Notes: a model not told the origin generated them from the letters alone. Numbered from the stretch's first letter, positions 35,613 through 45,039 are shown. The stretch: DNA of 64,000 bases from Streptomyces sp. NBRC 110035 (GCF_000829695.1 NZ_BBNN01000032.1:88826-152825); one strand, 5' to 3'. A program made the numbers and translations.

Positions 35613-36707
35613 ATGCCACGCCGCACCGCGACGATGCTCGCCTCCACCCTCATGCTGATCGTGCTTCTGTGCGCGGGTGTGTTCATCCCTGTGCCGTACT
35701 CGGAGATGTCCCCCGGGCCGACGGTGAACACTCTGGGCGATCACGACGGCGACCCGGTGCTGCGGATCGACGGGCGCAAGACGTATCCGACCGACGGCCA
35801 CCTCAACATGACCACGGTGCGGGTCACGAGCGCCGACTACCGGATGAACCTGGTCGAGGCCGTCTACGGATGGCTCGCGCACGACAACAAGGTCGTGCCG
35901 CACGACACGCTCTACCCCGACGGCAAGACGGAGGAGCAGTCCACCCAGGAGAACGCCGAGGAGTTCAGCCAGTCCCAGGAGAGCGCCAAGGTCGCCGCCC
36001 TGAAGGAACTCGACGTCCCGGTGAAGTCCTGGGTGATCGTCTCCACGGTCGTCAAGGGATCGCCCGCCGAGGGCAAGCTGCACGCGGGTGACGTGATCAA
36101 GAGCGTCGACGGCAGCACGGTGCGCGAGCCGGCCGACGTCGCCGAGCTGGTGACCAAGCACGAGCCCGGCGAGGACGTCGGCTTCACGATCGTGCCCGCC
36201 AAGGAGCAGGCCGCCGCCGAGAAGGAGAACCGGACGCCGACCGAGACCGAGGAGATCACGGTCACCACCGCGGCCTCCGACGACGCCGGGGACGACCGCG
36301 CCGTCGTCGGGATCGCCGCAGGAACCGACCACACCTTCCCGTTCACCATCGACATCAAGCTCGCCGACGTCGGCGGGCCGAGCGCCGGTCTGATGTTCGC
36401 ACTCGGCATCTACGACAAGCTCACCCCGGGCAGCCTGACCGGCGGCAGGTTCGTCGCCGGCACCGGCACCATCGACGACACCGGCAAGGTCGGGCCGATC
36501 GGCGGGATCGAGATGAAGACGGTCGGCGCGCGCGCCAAGGGCGCCGAGTACTTCCTCACGCCCGCCGACAACTGCGCGGCCGCCGCCGTGGACACCCCCG
36601 AAGGGCTGACGCTCATCAAGGTGGACACCATCGACGACGCCCTCGGCGCCCTGAAGGACCTCGACTCCGGCGACACCGCCGACCTGCCGACGTGCACCGC
36701 CTCCTGA
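35613..36707 (+). CDS. PDZ domain-containing Lon-like serine protease (YlbL/VlpA type)
   Basis: A 364-residue membrane-anchored protease. An N-terminal helix (TMLASTLMLIVLLCAGVFI) anchors it. A PDZ-like region (~125-200) contains SWVIVSTVVKGSPAEGKLHA and the GDVIKSVDGSTV loop. The C-terminal Lon-type Ser-Lys protease has the catalytic Ser in GGPSAGLMFAL (~250) and the Lys in GIEMKTVGA (~293). Active sites are both present, so it should be active outside the membrane. Length matches the family. The gene is convergent with the PPA1309-type gene. Confidence 0.93.
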   Translation: MPRRTATMLASTLMLIVLLCAGVFIPVPYSEMSPGPTVNTLGDHDGDPVLRIDGRKTYPTDGHLNMTTVRVTSADYRMNLVEAVYGWLAHDNKVVPHDTLYPDGKTEEQSTQENAEEFSQSQESAKVAALKELDVPVKSWVIVSTVVKGSPAEGKLHAGDVIKSVDGSTVREPADVAELVTKHEPGEDVGFTIVPAKEQAAAEKENRTPTETEEITVTTAASDDAGDDRAVVGIAAGTDHTFPFTIDIKLADVGGPSAGLMFALGIYDKLTPGSLTGGRFVAGTGTIDDTGKVGPIGGIEMKTVGARAKGAEYFLTPADNCAAAAVDTPEGLTLIKVDTIDDALGALKDLDSGDTADLPTCTAS

Positions 36708-36751
36708 CCGTGCGGACTGCCCGCGGGGGTTGTTGACGGGCACGCCTCGGA

Positions 36752-37294
36752 CTACGCCTCGAACGTCGCCGTCAGCGCCTCCGCCAGCCCCGGCACCAGG
36801 GCGGAACCGGTGAGGACCTCCGTCGGCGAGTCCTTCTCCCGCAGCCGCAGGGCGGAATCGCGGGCACCGTCGCGCAGTACCGCGACCGTCATACGGACCT
36901 CCTGGCGCTTCGGGTGCTTCGCCACCCACGCGGCCAGCGCGTCCTGGTCCAGATCCTGCGGAACCTGGGCCTCCGCGGACGGCGGCAGCATCAGACGCTC
37001 CACGGTCAGGGCGCAGCCGGCCACCGAGTCGGGCCAGGCGATGGTGCCCAGGAACTCGTCCAGCGGCTTGCCCGTTGGAATGGCATCCTGCTCGATCGGG
37101 GTGAAGGCGGTCGTCTCCTGCTCGTCGCCCGGACCGAGCCGGTGCGCGAGGGAGGGCTGCTCGGCACGCAGCCGTGCGGTGTCTACGAGGGCGAAGAGCC
37201 GGGCGGGCTGGTCCCAGCCGAGGCCGGAGACGTACTCGTCGATCTCGAGCACGGCCCGGGTGAGCGGGCTCGCCGCCATGGGTGTGTTGGACAT
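36752..37294 (-). CDS. PPA1309-family conserved actinobacterial protein
   Basis: Start ATG 37294 (MSNTPMAASPLTRAV), 9 bases after a GAGAGG ribosome site; GTG 6 bases upstream is too close to it. The protein has 180 residues: ARAVLEIDEYVSGLGWDQPARLFALVDTARLR, then TAFTPIEQDAIP, FLGTIAWPDSVAGCALTVER and RMTVAVLRDGARDSALRLR. This is the PPA1309 family, widely conserved in actinobacteria and of unknown function. It is divergent from the UPF0182 gene across about 150 bases; the two genes usually neighbour each other. Confidence 0.88.
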   Translation of the reverse strand: MSNTPMAASPLTRAVLEIDEYVSGLGWDQPARLFALVDTARLRAEQPSLAHRLGPGDEQETTAFTPIEQDAIPTGKPLDEFLGTIAWPDSVAGCALTVERLMLPPSAEAQVPQDLDQDALAAWVAKHPKRQEVRMTVAVLRDGARDSALRLREKDSPTEVLTGSALVPGLAEALTATFEA

Positions 37295-37446
37295 GGTCAC
37301 AATCCTCTCTCGTTGGGGGCCGGAATCGGGAACCGAGTAAAGAGTGAGTAAGTTGCATAGGTGTGGGCCTGTGAGCAAAGGGGCCCGCACGCGGTCCACG
37401 AACTCGCGGACCTGACGAATCGACAGCGAACTTCGAGGTGCCTACC

Positions 37447-40383
37447 TTGGCTTTCCAGATGCCGGACCGTGGCGGAGGCCCGACAGGGCCACGGATGAGA
37501 GTGGGCCGCCCGTCCCGGCGGGTCCGGACCCTGCTCATGACACTTGGCGTCCTGGCCGTCCTCGGCATGGTGTTCACCATGTTCGCGGGGTTCTGGACCG
37601 ACTGGCTGTGGTACCGCTCGGTCGACTACTCGTCGGTGTTCACGACGACCCTGTGGACCAAGATCGGACTCTTCTTCGTCTTCGGTCTGCTGATGGCCCT
37701 CGCGGTCGGCTTCAACATCTGGCTGGCCCACCGGATGCGCCCGCCGCTGAGCGCCATGTCGATGGAGCAGCAGAACCTCGACCGCTACCGGATGGGCATC
37801 GCCCCGTACAAGAAGTGGCTGCTGCTCGGCATCACCGCGCTGCTCGGGCTGATCGCCGGTGCCTCGGCCTCGAGCCAGTGGCGCACCTGGCTGATGTGGG
37901 TCAACGGGGTGCCGTTCGGCCAGAAGGACCCGCAGTTCAAGCTCGACGTGGCGTTCTACGCCTTCGACCTGCCCTGGTACCGGTTTCTGCTCGGGTTCGG
38001 CTTCGCGGCCACCATCCTGTCGCTGATCGCGGCCGCGCTCACCCACTACCTCTACGGCGGTCTGCGGGTCACCAGCCCCGGCGCGCGTGCCACGGCCGCG
38101 GCCACCGGCCATCTGTCGGTGCTCCTCGGCGTCTTCGTCGCCCTGAAGGCGGTCGCGTACTGGCTCGACCGGTACGGCCTGGCGGTCAAGTCCAGCGACT
38201 TCAAGGCGACCGACAACTGGACCGGCCTGCGGTACGTCGACGCCAACGCCTACCTGCCGGCGAAGACGATCCTGTTCTGCATCGCCGTCATCTGCGCGCT
38301 GCTGTTCTTCGCCACCCTGTGGCGGCGCACCTGGCAGCTGCCCATGATCGGCTTCGGCCTGATGGTGCTGTCGGCGATCCTCATCGGCGGTCTGTACCCG
38401 GCGATCGTGCAGAAGTTCCAGGTCCAGCCGAACGAGCAGGCCAAGGAAGCGCCGTACGTCGAGAAGAACCTCAAGGCGACGCGTGAGGCCTACGGCATCG
38501 ACGACGCCCAGGTCGACGACTACCCGGGAACCAGCCAGACCGAGGACAGGACCGAGCTCCGGGACCAGGTCTCCGACACGGCGAGCATCCGGATCATGGA
38601 CCCGAACATCGTCTCGCCGACGTTCCAGCAGCTCCAGCAGATCAGGAACTACTACGCGTTCCCGGCCAACCTGGACGTGGACCGCTATCCCGATCCCGGG
38701 ACCGGCGCGGAGCAGGACACCGTCATCGGTCTGCGCGAGATCAACCTGAACGGCATCCCCAAGCGGAACTGGATCAACGACCACTTCCGGTACACCCACG
38801 GATACGGTGCCGTCGCAGCCAAGGGCACCAGCGCCGACGCCGGCGGCCGTCCGGATTTCACCGAGTCCGACCTGCCGTCCAAGGGCGACCTGGGGACGTA
38901 CGAGCAGCGCGTCTACTACGGCGAGCGGACGACGACGTACTCGATCGTCGGCGGTCCCCAGAAGGAGATCGACTACTCCGACGACAGCGGCGAGAAGACG
39001 ACCAGTTACCAGGGCGACAGCGGCGTCAACCTCGAGAACCCGGTCAACCGGGCCGCCTACGCCGCCGCGTTCAGCGAGCCGCAGATCCTGTACTCCGGTG
39101 CCATCGGAGAGGGGTCGCGGATTCTGTACAACCGCACGCCCAAGGAGCGCGTCGAAGCGGTCGCACCCTGGCTGACCATCGACGGCGACGCCTACCCCGC
39201 GGTGGTGGAGGGCCGGATCCAGTGGATCGTGGACGCCTACACGACCACCAACGGTTATCCGTACGCGTCGCGCACGACCCTCGGTGACACGACGGCCGAC
39301 TCGCTGACCGCCACCAACGACAACCGGGCGGTGGTGGCCCAGGAGAACCAGGTCAACTACATCCGCAACTCGGTGAAGGCGACCGTCGACGCGTACAGCG
39401 GCAAGGTCGAGCTCTATCAGTGGGACACCCAGGATCCCGTCCTGAAGACGTGGATGAAGGCGTTCCCGGACACGGTCGACCCGAAGAGCGAGATCTCCGA
39501 CGACCTGATGAACCATCTGCGGTATCCGCAGGACCTGTTCAAGGTGCAGCGCGAGCTGCTGACCCGCTACCACGTGAAGGACGCCACCACGTTCCTCAGC
39601 GGCAGCGAGGTCTGGCAGGTGCCGGACGACCCGACGAACAAGACGGGCGACGCGGTACCCCCGTACTACCTGAGCATGAAGATGCCCGACCAGCAGGAAC
39701 AGGCCTTCTCGCTCACCACGACGTTCACTCCGAACGGCCGTGACAACCTCAGCGCGTTCATGGCGGTCGACGCCGAGGCGGGCAGTGAGGGGTACGGCAA
39801 GATCAGAGTCCTGAAACTGCCGACGAGCACCACGGCCGCCGGACCCAAACAGGTCCAGAGCCAGTTCAACTCCCAGCAGGACATCGCGGAGACGATCAGG
39901 CTGCTGAGGGGCGGCGACTCCGAAGTGGAGTACGGCAACCTGCTGGCCGTCCCGCTCGACGGCGGACTGCTGTACGTGGAGCCGGTCTACGTGCGCGGTG
40001 GTGGACTGAAGTACCCGCTGCTGCGCAAGGTGCTGGTGACCTACGGAGGCCAGACGGCCTTCGAGGACACCCTGGAACAGGCTCTCGACAAGATCTTCGG
40101 AGCGGAGGGCGCGGCCACCGAGCCACCGGAAGGTGAGGACGAGGGCGAAGGGGCCGGCGAGGAAGAAGGCACCGAGCCGCCGCCGACGTCCGACGACCCG
40201 ACGGTCCAGGAGGCCCTGGACGACGCCCAGGAGGCCTTCGAGGCCGGCCAGGAAGCCCTGCAGAAGAACGACTGGGAGGCCTACGGCCAGGCGCAGGAGG
40301 ACCTCGAGGAGGCCCTGCGCAAGGCTGAGGAGGCCCAGTCCGCGGACGGCAGTCCCGGTCCCGACCCGAGCCCGGACAGTTAG
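37447..40383 (+). CDS. UPF0182 family integral membrane protein
   Basis: A 978-residue protein; TTG 37447 (LAFQMPDRGGG) is chosen because AGGTG lies six bases before it, with GTG 37438 as alternative. The N-terminal ~330 residues hold seven hydrophobic segments, including LLMTLGVLAVLGMVFTMFAG and WLLLGITALLGLIAGASASS. The rest is a large extracytoplasmic domain with YPYASRTTLGDTT, VRNSVKATVDAY-type and YGNLLAVPLDGGLLYVEPVY motifs. A Glu-rich tail with NDWEAYGQAQEDLEEAL closes it. Function is unknown though the family is near-universal in actinobacteria. A tRNA follows 57 bases later. Confidence 0.93.
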   Translation: MAFQMPDRGGGPTGPRMRVGRPSRRVRTLLMTLGVLAVLGMVFTMFAGFWTDWLWYRSVDYSSVFTTTLWTKIGLFFVFGLLMALAVGFNIWLAHRMRPPLSAMSMEQQNLDRYRMGIAPYKKWLLLGITALLGLIAGASASSQWRTWLMWVNGVPFGQKDPQFKLDVAFYAFDLPWYRFLLGFGFAATILSLIAAALTHYLYGGLRVTSPGARATAAATGHLSVLLGVFVALKAVAYWLDRYGLAVKSSDFKATDNWTGLRYVDANAYLPAKTILFCIAVICALLFFATLWRRTWQLPMIGFGLMVLSAILIGGLYPAIVQKFQVQPNEQAKEAPYVEKNLKATREAYGIDDAQVDDYPGTSQTEDRTELRDQVSDTASIRIMDPNIVSPTFQQLQQIRNYYAFPANLDVDRYPDPGTGAEQDTVIGLREINLNGIPKRNWINDHFRYTHGYGAVAAKGTSADAGGRPDFTESDLPSKGDLGTYEQRVYYGERTTTYSIVGGPQKEIDYSDDSGEKTTSYQGDSGVNLENPVNRAAYAAAFSEPQILYSGAIGEGSRILYNRTPKERVEAVAPWLTIDGDAYPAVVEGRIQWIVDAYTTTNGYPYASRTTLGDTTADSLTATNDNRAVVAQENQVNYIRNSVKATVDAYSGKVELYQWDTQDPVLKTWMKAFPDTVDPKSEISDDLMNHLRYPQDLFKVQRELLTRYHVKDATTFLSGSEVWQVPDDPTNKTGDAVPPYYLSMKMPDQQEQAFSLTTTFTPNGRDNLSAFMAVDAEAGSEGYGKIRVLKLPTSTTAAGPKQVQSQFNSQQDIAETIRLLRGGDSEVEYGNLLAVPLDGGLLYVEPVYVRGGGLKYPLLRKVLVTYGGQTAFEDTLEQALDKIFGAEGAATEPPEGEDEGEGAGEEEGTEPPPTSDDPTVQEALDDAQEAFEAGQEALQKNDWEAYGQAQEDLEEALRKAEEAQSADGSPGPDPSPDS

Positions 40384-40439
40384 CAGGTCGGCTGGTCGAA
40401 GGCCCACCTCGCGCCGTGGTACGGTTGTGCACACAACGG

Positions 40440-40513
40440 CGCGGGGTGGAGCAGCTCGGTAGCTCGCTGGGCTCATAACCCAGAGGTCGCAGGTTCAAAT
40501 CCTGTCCCCGCTA
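40440..40513 (+). tRNA. tRNA-fMet (CAT), copy 1
   Basis: A 74-base cloverleaf without encoded CCA. The initiator features are all present: an unpaired first acceptor position (C1 opposite T72), three G-C pairs at the base of the anticodon stem (GGG/CCC around CTCATAA), and the T-loop GTTCAAATC. It is identical over its whole length to the copy at 42680-42753. It lies 56 bases after the UPF0182 gene and may be co-transcribed. Confidence 0.97.
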
Positions 40514-40538
40514 CTGAAGTCGCGAAGTCGGCGACAGC

Positions 40539-40572
40539 AAAGGCCCGGATTCCTCAAGGAATCCGGGCCTTT
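40539..40572 (+). terminator. Terminator after tRNA-fMet copy 1
   Basis: The perfect 15-base arms 40539-40553 and 40558-40572 flank a TCAA loop; the second arm ends in TTT. It lies 25 bases past the tRNA. Confidence 0.9.
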
Positions 40573-40736
40573 GTGGTGTGCGAACGCATGTGCCGGGAGC
40601 TTCTGCGGCCGCGCCGACGAAGGGAGTTGGCGGATCTGTGTTTCACTTGTCTCTCTGTGGGCATGTCGACAAAACGCTGAAGTGACCTCACTGACTGCGG
40701 CATACCAGATGTACCCAGGTTGCAGGTGGTGCGACG

Positions 40737-42554
40737 ATGAATGTGATGGGGGACAGGACAACTCTGTTCGAGACGGGGCGTATTGAGCAGCCCTCCCCTC
40801 GGGAGGAACCTCGCGACGAGACCGCGGAGGCTGCCGACGAGGCGGCCGAGGAGCTGCGCCGGCGGCTCGCTGCCGAAGCCGGCGACGTCGAGGCGATGAG
40901 CGTCCTCGGCGCCATGCTGCTGCGCCGCGGCGACTTCGCCGGAGCCGAACCCCATCTGCGCGCCGCCACTGCCGCGGGCGACCGCGCCGCCGCCAACAAC
41001 CTGGGCGTCCTTCTGTTCCAGCGCGGCTATCCGGAGGAGGCCGCGGCATGGTGGCGGGTCGCGGCCGTCGCCGGCTCGGCCCCGGCGGCGCACGCGCTCG
41101 GCCGGTACCACCGCGAGCGCGGCGACGAGCCCGCCGCCGAGTACTGGCTGCGCCAGTCCGCCGAGCAGGACCACGCCCTGGGCGCCTACGCACTCGCCGA
41201 CCTGCTGGAACACCGCGGGGACGCGGCCGGCGCCGAGCGCTGGATGCGGACGGCCGCCGAACGGGGACACCGGGAAGCCGCCTACCGGGTGGCGAGGGCG
41301 CTGGACCGGAAGGCGACACGGGAAACCGGCGACGGCACCTTCTCGTTCCCGGAGGAGGCCGAGCAGTGGTACCGGCAGGCCGCGGCGCGGGGACACCGCC
41401 GGGCCGCGCTGCACCTCGGCGCGATCCTGGAGAAGCGCGGCGAACTCAAGGAGGCCGGCCACTGGTACCTGACGTCGGCCAAGGACGGGGAGGCGCGGGC
41501 CGCCTGCGCGCTCGCCTTCCTGCTGCGCGACGCCGGTGACACCGAGAACGCCGCCGTGTGGTGGCTGCGCGCCGCCCAGGACGGCGACGGCAACGCCGCC
41601 AACGCGCTGGGCGCCCTGCACGCCGAGCGCGGCGAGACCCAGACCGCCGAACGCTGGTACCGGGCCGCGATGGACGCGGGCGACGTCAACGGCGCGTACA
41701 ACCTCGCGCTGCTCTGCGCCGAGCAGGGCCGGACCGCCCCTGCCGAGCAGTGGTACCGCCGGGCCGCCTACGCCGGCCACCGGGAGGCGGCCAACGCGCT
41801 GGCGATCCTGCTGCTGACGGCCGGTGACGAGAAGGGGGCGGAGCCCTGGTTCTCCAAGGCCGCGGAGGCGGGCAGCGTGGACGCCGCCTTCAATCTCGGC
41901 ATCCTGCACGCGGGCCGGGAGGAGGAGGCGGCCGCGCTGCGCTGGTACGAGCAGGCCGCGAGCGCCGGGCACACGGAGGCCGCGCTCCAGGTCGGCATGG
42001 CCCGGCTGCGCGACGGCGACGAGGGCGAGGCGGAGCGGTTCCTGCGGTGCGCGGCGGGCGGAGGCAGCGCCGAGGCCGCCTACCGCCTGGCGACCGTGCT
42101 GGATGCCCGCCGCCCACCGGAGCCTGCGCACGAACTGGGCGAGCCGGTGAACCGGCGCAGCGAGTGCGAGGAGTGGTACGAGCGTGCAGCCCTGCAGGGC
42201 CACCGGCGCGCGCAGGTGCGGGTCGGCATGCTCGCCGCGGCCCGTGGCGACGCGGTGGAGGCGGCCCGCTGGTACCGGGAGGCGGCCGAGGCCGGTTCCC
42301 GCAACGGCGCTTTCAACCTGGGCCTGCTGCTGGCCCGTGAGGGCAGCGAGCCCGAGGCGGCCGCGTGGTGGGCCCGCGCGGCCGACGCCGGACACGGGCG
42401 TGCCGCCCTGCGGCTCGCTCTGGTCTATGCGCGCCGGGGCGAGCTCGCCGAGGGGCAGCGCTGGGCCGACCGCGCGGCCGCACTGGGCCCCACGGCGGTC
42501 ATGGAGCGCGCGATCCGCCTGCGTGACGCCCTCCGGGAGGAACTCTCGGCCTGA
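40737..42554 (+). CDS. Sel1/TPR-repeat protein
   Basis: A 605-residue repeat protein starting at ATG (MNVMGDRTTLFETGR); the ATG at 40743 is an alternative. After a charged head of ~35 residues it consists almost wholly of 34-36 residue units with the Sel1-like pattern A-x-x-x-L-G-x-x-x-x-x-x-G-D-x-x-x-A-E-x-W-Y-R-x-A-A, about fourteen times, for example AAERGHREAAYRVARAL and AMDAGDVNGAYNLALLCAEQ. It forms an alpha-solenoid for protein binding; partners are unknown. It lies between two identical tRNA-fMet genes, an arrangement I recall as conserved in Streptomyces. Confidence 0.92.
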   Translation: MNVMGDRTTLFETGRIEQPSPREEPRDETAEAADEAAEELRRRLAAEAGDVEAMSVLGAMLLRRGDFAGAEPHLRAATAAGDRAAANNLGVLLFQRGYPEEAAAWWRVAAVAGSAPAAHALGRYHRERGDEPAAEYWLRQSAEQDHALGAYALADLLEHRGDAAGAERWMRTAAERGHREAAYRVARALDRKATRETGDGTFSFPEEAEQWYRQAAARGHRRAALHLGAILEKRGELKEAGHWYLTSAKDGEARAACALAFLLRDAGDTENAAVWWLRAAQDGDGNAANALGALHAERGETQTAERWYRAAMDAGDVNGAYNLALLCAEQGRTAPAEQWYRRAAYAGHREAANALAILLLTAGDEKGAEPWFSKAAEAGSVDAAFNLGILHAGREEEAAALRWYEQAASAGHTEAALQVGMARLRDGDEGEAERFLRCAAGGGSAEAAYRLATVLDARRPPEPAHELGEPVNRRSECEEWYERAALQGHRRAQVRVGMLAAARGDAVEAARWYREAAEAGSRNGAFNLGLLLAREGSEPEAAAWWARAADAGHGRAALRLALVYARRGELAEGQRWADRAAALGPTAVMERAIRLRDALREELSA

Positions 42555-42679
42555 CGTCGTCCGTCTGTCCCGCCGGTGGTGGGGCGGGCGGACCGTGTCG
42601 CCGCACCTCGGAGGCGTACGGCCGCCCCGAAAGGGATTTGCCTCCGTCCGCGTCCTTGACGTAGCGTTGCATTCATCGC

Positions 42680-42753
42680 CGCGGGGTGGAGCAGCTCGGT
42701 AGCTCGCTGGGCTCATAACCCAGAGGTCGCAGGTTCAAATCCTGTCCCCGCTA
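42680..42753 (+). tRNA. tRNA-fMet (CAT), copy 2
   Basis: Identical in all 74 bases to the copy at 40440-40513, with the same initiator features (C1/T72 mismatch, three G-C pairs above CTCATAA). Flanking sequences differ from about the fourth base upstream, so only the gene itself and the first few bases after it are repeated. It has its own terminator. Confidence 0.97.
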
Positions 42754-42760
42754 CTGAAGA

Positions 42761-42796
42761 CCGAGGGCCGGAATCCGAAAGGGTTCCGGCCCTCGG
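42761..42796 (+). terminator. Terminator after tRNA-fMet copy 2
   Basis: The 16-base arms 42761-42776 and 42781-42796 flank a GAAA loop, with at most one imperfect pair. It begins seven bases after the tRNA. Confidence 0.88.
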
Positions 42797-42855
42797 TGTT
42801 GTGCATCCGGTGTTGTGCATCCACGGATCCATGGATCACCACACACGCGGGTGTC

Positions 42856-42898
42856 GCACGACGAAGCCCGGCACCAACGGTGCCGGGCTTCGTCGTGC
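42856..42898. terminator. Terminator at the 3' end of the Fur-type gene
   Basis: The 20-base arms 42856-42875 and 42879-42898 are perfectly complementary around a 3-base loop. It lies 33 bases past the stop of the minus-strand Fur-type gene. Confidence 0.85.
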
Positions 42899-42930
42899 GT
42901 GCGGGGGAGGGTGGTGGTGGTGCCGGAACG

Positions 42931-43347
42931 TTACGCCGTCACACAGTTCGGGCAGACGCCGCGATACGTCATCTCGACGCCCGACACCGTGAAGCCGAAG
43001 CGCTCCGTGTCGGGGAGGTCGGCCAGTGGGTTGCCGGTCGGGTGCACGTCACGGATCGCGCCGCACTGCGCACACACCAGGTGGTGGTGCGGCCGGTGGG
43101 CGTTCGGGTCGTAGCGCTTGGCCCGCTTGTCCGTGGCGACTTCCAGCACCTCGCCGAGCGTGACCAGCTCGCCCAGGGTGTTGTAGACGGTCGCCCGGGA
43201 GATCTCGGGCAGCTTGGTGACGGCTCTGGCGTGCACCTCGTCGGCCGTCAGGTGGACGTGATCGCCGTCGAGGACCTCGGCCACCACACGACGCTGTGCG
43301 GTCATCCGCCAGCCACGCCCGCGCAGTCGTTCCAAAAGGTCGCTCAT
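42931..43347 (-). CDS. Fur-family regulator (peroxide-responsive CatR/PerR type)
   Basis: Start ATG 43347 (MSDLLERLRGRGWRM) gives 138 residues. Winged helix: LTADEVHARAV and PEISRATVYNTLGELV. Metal sites: HRPHHHLVCAQCGA, with paired cysteines CAQC and CPNC forming the structural zinc site. Family knowledge: members next to catalase genes sense peroxide by metal-catalysed oxidation and repress catalase. The divergent catalase gene 146 bases away supports that role rather than iron uptake control. Confidence 0.9.
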   Translation of the reverse strand: MSDLLERLRGRGWRMTAQRRVVAEVLDGDHVHLTADEVHARAVTKLPEISRATVYNTLGELVTLGEVLEVATDKRAKRYDPNAHRPHHHLVCAQCGAIRDVHPTGNPLADLPDTERFGFTVSGVEMTYRGVCPNCVTA

Positions 43348-43408
43348 GAGCACCACCCTAACAGTTGGGGGAACGAGGTCCCGAACGAGTGTGACTTTGG
43401 AGTCATGC

Positions 43409-43436
43409 TTGACTTAGACATTGTCCATTGTAGGAT
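43409..43436 (+). promoter_or_regulatory. Probable catalase promoter with Fur-type operator
   Basis: -35 TTGACT (43409-43414), a 16-base spacer and -10 TAGGAT (43431-43436) lie 56 bases before the catalase start. The spacer holds the repeated ATTGTCCATTGT element, an AT-rich stretch within GC-rich DNA and a plausible site for the divergent Fur-type protein. Confidence 0.6.
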
Positions 43437-43492
43437 CGGGAGCGGCTTCGGCCAAGAGGCGCAGTTGGCTGGAAATGACGCAGGAGGCGTAC

Positions 43493-44944
43493 GTGACGCA
43501 GGGACCGCTCACTACGGAAGCCGGTGCTCCGGTATCCGACAACCAGAACAGTGAGAGCGCGGGCGTCGGCGGCCCGGTGCTCGTTCAGGACCAGCTCCTC
43601 CTGGAGAAGCTGGCTCACTTCAACCGTGAGCGCATTCCGGAGCGCGTGGTGCACGCCCGCGGCGCCGGCGCCTACGGGACCTTCAGGGTCACCGCCGACG
43701 TGACGAAGTACACCAGGGCCAAGTTCCTGTCCGAGGTGGGCAAGGAGACGGAGACCTTCGTCCGTTTCTCGACCGTGGCGGGCAACCTGGGTGCTCCGGA
43801 CGCCGTGCGCGACCCACGTGGTTTCGCGCTCAAGTTCTACACCGAAGAGGGCAACTACGACCTCGTCGGCAACAACACCCCGGTCTTCTTCATCCGGGAC
43901 GCCATCAAGTTCCCCGACTTCATCCACACGCAGAAGCGCGACCCGTACACGGGCTCGCAGGAGGCGGACAACGTCTTCGACTTCTGGGGCCTGTCGCCCG
44001 AGTCCACGCACCAGGTGACCTGGCTGTTCGGTGACCGCGGCATCCCGGCGTCCTACCGCCACATGGACGGTTTCAGCTCCCACACCTACCAGTGGAACAA
44101 CGAGGCCGGCGAGGTCTTCTGGGTCAAGTACCACTTCAAGACCGACCAGGGCATCAAGAACCTCACCGCCGGGGAGGCCGCGGTCCTCGCGGGCCGGGAC
44201 CCCGACTCGCACCAGCGTGACCTGCGTGAGTCCATCGAGCGGGGCGACTTCCCGTCCTGGACCGTGGGCGTGCAGATCATGCCGGCGGCCGAGGCGGCGA
44301 CGTACCGTTTCAATCCGTTCGACCTGACCAAGGTCTGGCCGCACGCGGACTACCCGGTCATCGAGTTCGGCAGGCTGGAGCTCGACCGCAACCCGGAGAA
44401 CATCTTCGCCGAGGTCGAGCAGTCCGTCTTCAGCCCCGGTCACTTCGTGCCCGGCATCGGTCCGTCCCCGGACAAGATGCTCCAGGGCCGCATCTTCTCC
44501 TACGCGGACGCCCACCGCTACCGCGTCGGCATCAACGCCGACCACCTGCCGGTCAACCGCCCGCACGCCACCGAGGCGCGCACCTACTCCCGTGACGGCC
44601 ACCTGTACGACGGCCGCCACAAGGGGGCGAAGAACTACGAGCCGAACAGCTTCGACGGTCCGGTCCAGACCAACCGCCCGCTGTGGGAGCCCCTCGCGGT
44701 GACCGGTCTCACCGGCGAGACGGCCACGCCGTCCCACGCCGAGGACGACGACTTCGTGCAGGCGGGCAACCTCTACCGGCTGATGAGTGAGGACGAGAAG
44801 GTCCGCCTGGTCGACAACCTGGCGGGCGCCCTCTCCGGGGTCACGCGCGACGACATCGCCGAGCGTGCGATCAACAACTTCCGCCAGGCGGACGAGGACT
44901 TCGGCAAGCGGCTGGAGGCCGCGGTCCAGGCCCTTCGCGGCTGA
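43493..44944 (+). CDS. katA: Monofunctional heme catalase
   Basis: Start GTG 43493 (VTQGPLTTEAGAPVSDNQN), chosen for the AGGAGG seven bases upstream; 483 residues. Active-site residues are visible: His in ERVVHARGAGAYG, Asn in VGNNTPVFFIRDAIKFPDF, and the proximal heme Tyr in GRIFSYADAHRYRVG. FVRFSTVAGNLGAPDAVRDPRGFALKF confirms the small-subunit clade. Family knowledge: converts hydrogen peroxide to water and oxygen in the cytoplasm. It is divergent from the Fur-type repressor, which probably controls it, and ends at a hairpin. Confidence 0.96.
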   Translation: MTQGPLTTEAGAPVSDNQNSESAGVGGPVLVQDQLLLEKLAHFNRERIPERVVHARGAGAYGTFRVTADVTKYTRAKFLSEVGKETETFVRFSTVAGNLGAPDAVRDPRGFALKFYTEEGNYDLVGNNTPVFFIRDAIKFPDFIHTQKRDPYTGSQEADNVFDFWGLSPESTHQVTWLFGDRGIPASYRHMDGFSSHTYQWNNEAGEVFWVKYHFKTDQGIKNLTAGEAAVLAGRDPDSHQRDLRESIERGDFPSWTVGVQIMPAAEAATYRFNPFDLTKVWPHADYPVIEFGRLELDRNPENIFAEVEQSVFSPGHFVPGIGPSPDKMLQGRIFSYADAHRYRVGINADHLPVNRPHATEARTYSRDGHLYDGRHKGAKNYEPNSFDGPVQTNRPLWEPLAVTGLTGETATPSHAEDDDFVQAGNLYRLMSEDEKVRLVDNLAGALSGVTRDDIAERAINNFRQADEDFGKRLEAAVQALRG

Positions 44945-44973
44945 TTCCAGCGCTGGACCGCTTGCCGTGGCGA

Positions 44974-45006
44974 CGGGCCGGACTCCCTCACGGGGAGCCC
45001 GGCCCG
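44974..45006. terminator. Terminator between catalase and the CBS gene
   Basis: The arms 44974-44987 and 44992-45006 pair with one bulge around a 4-base loop. The genes on either side converge here. Confidence 0.75.
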
Positions 45007-45039
45007 TTCGGCGTGCCGAGCAGGTCCCGACCCGCTCGG

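Noticed and set aside
37297..40476. A 1059-codon minus-strand frame opposite UPF0182
   Set aside because: No motifs; the UPF0182 product on the plus strand accounts for the coding signal.
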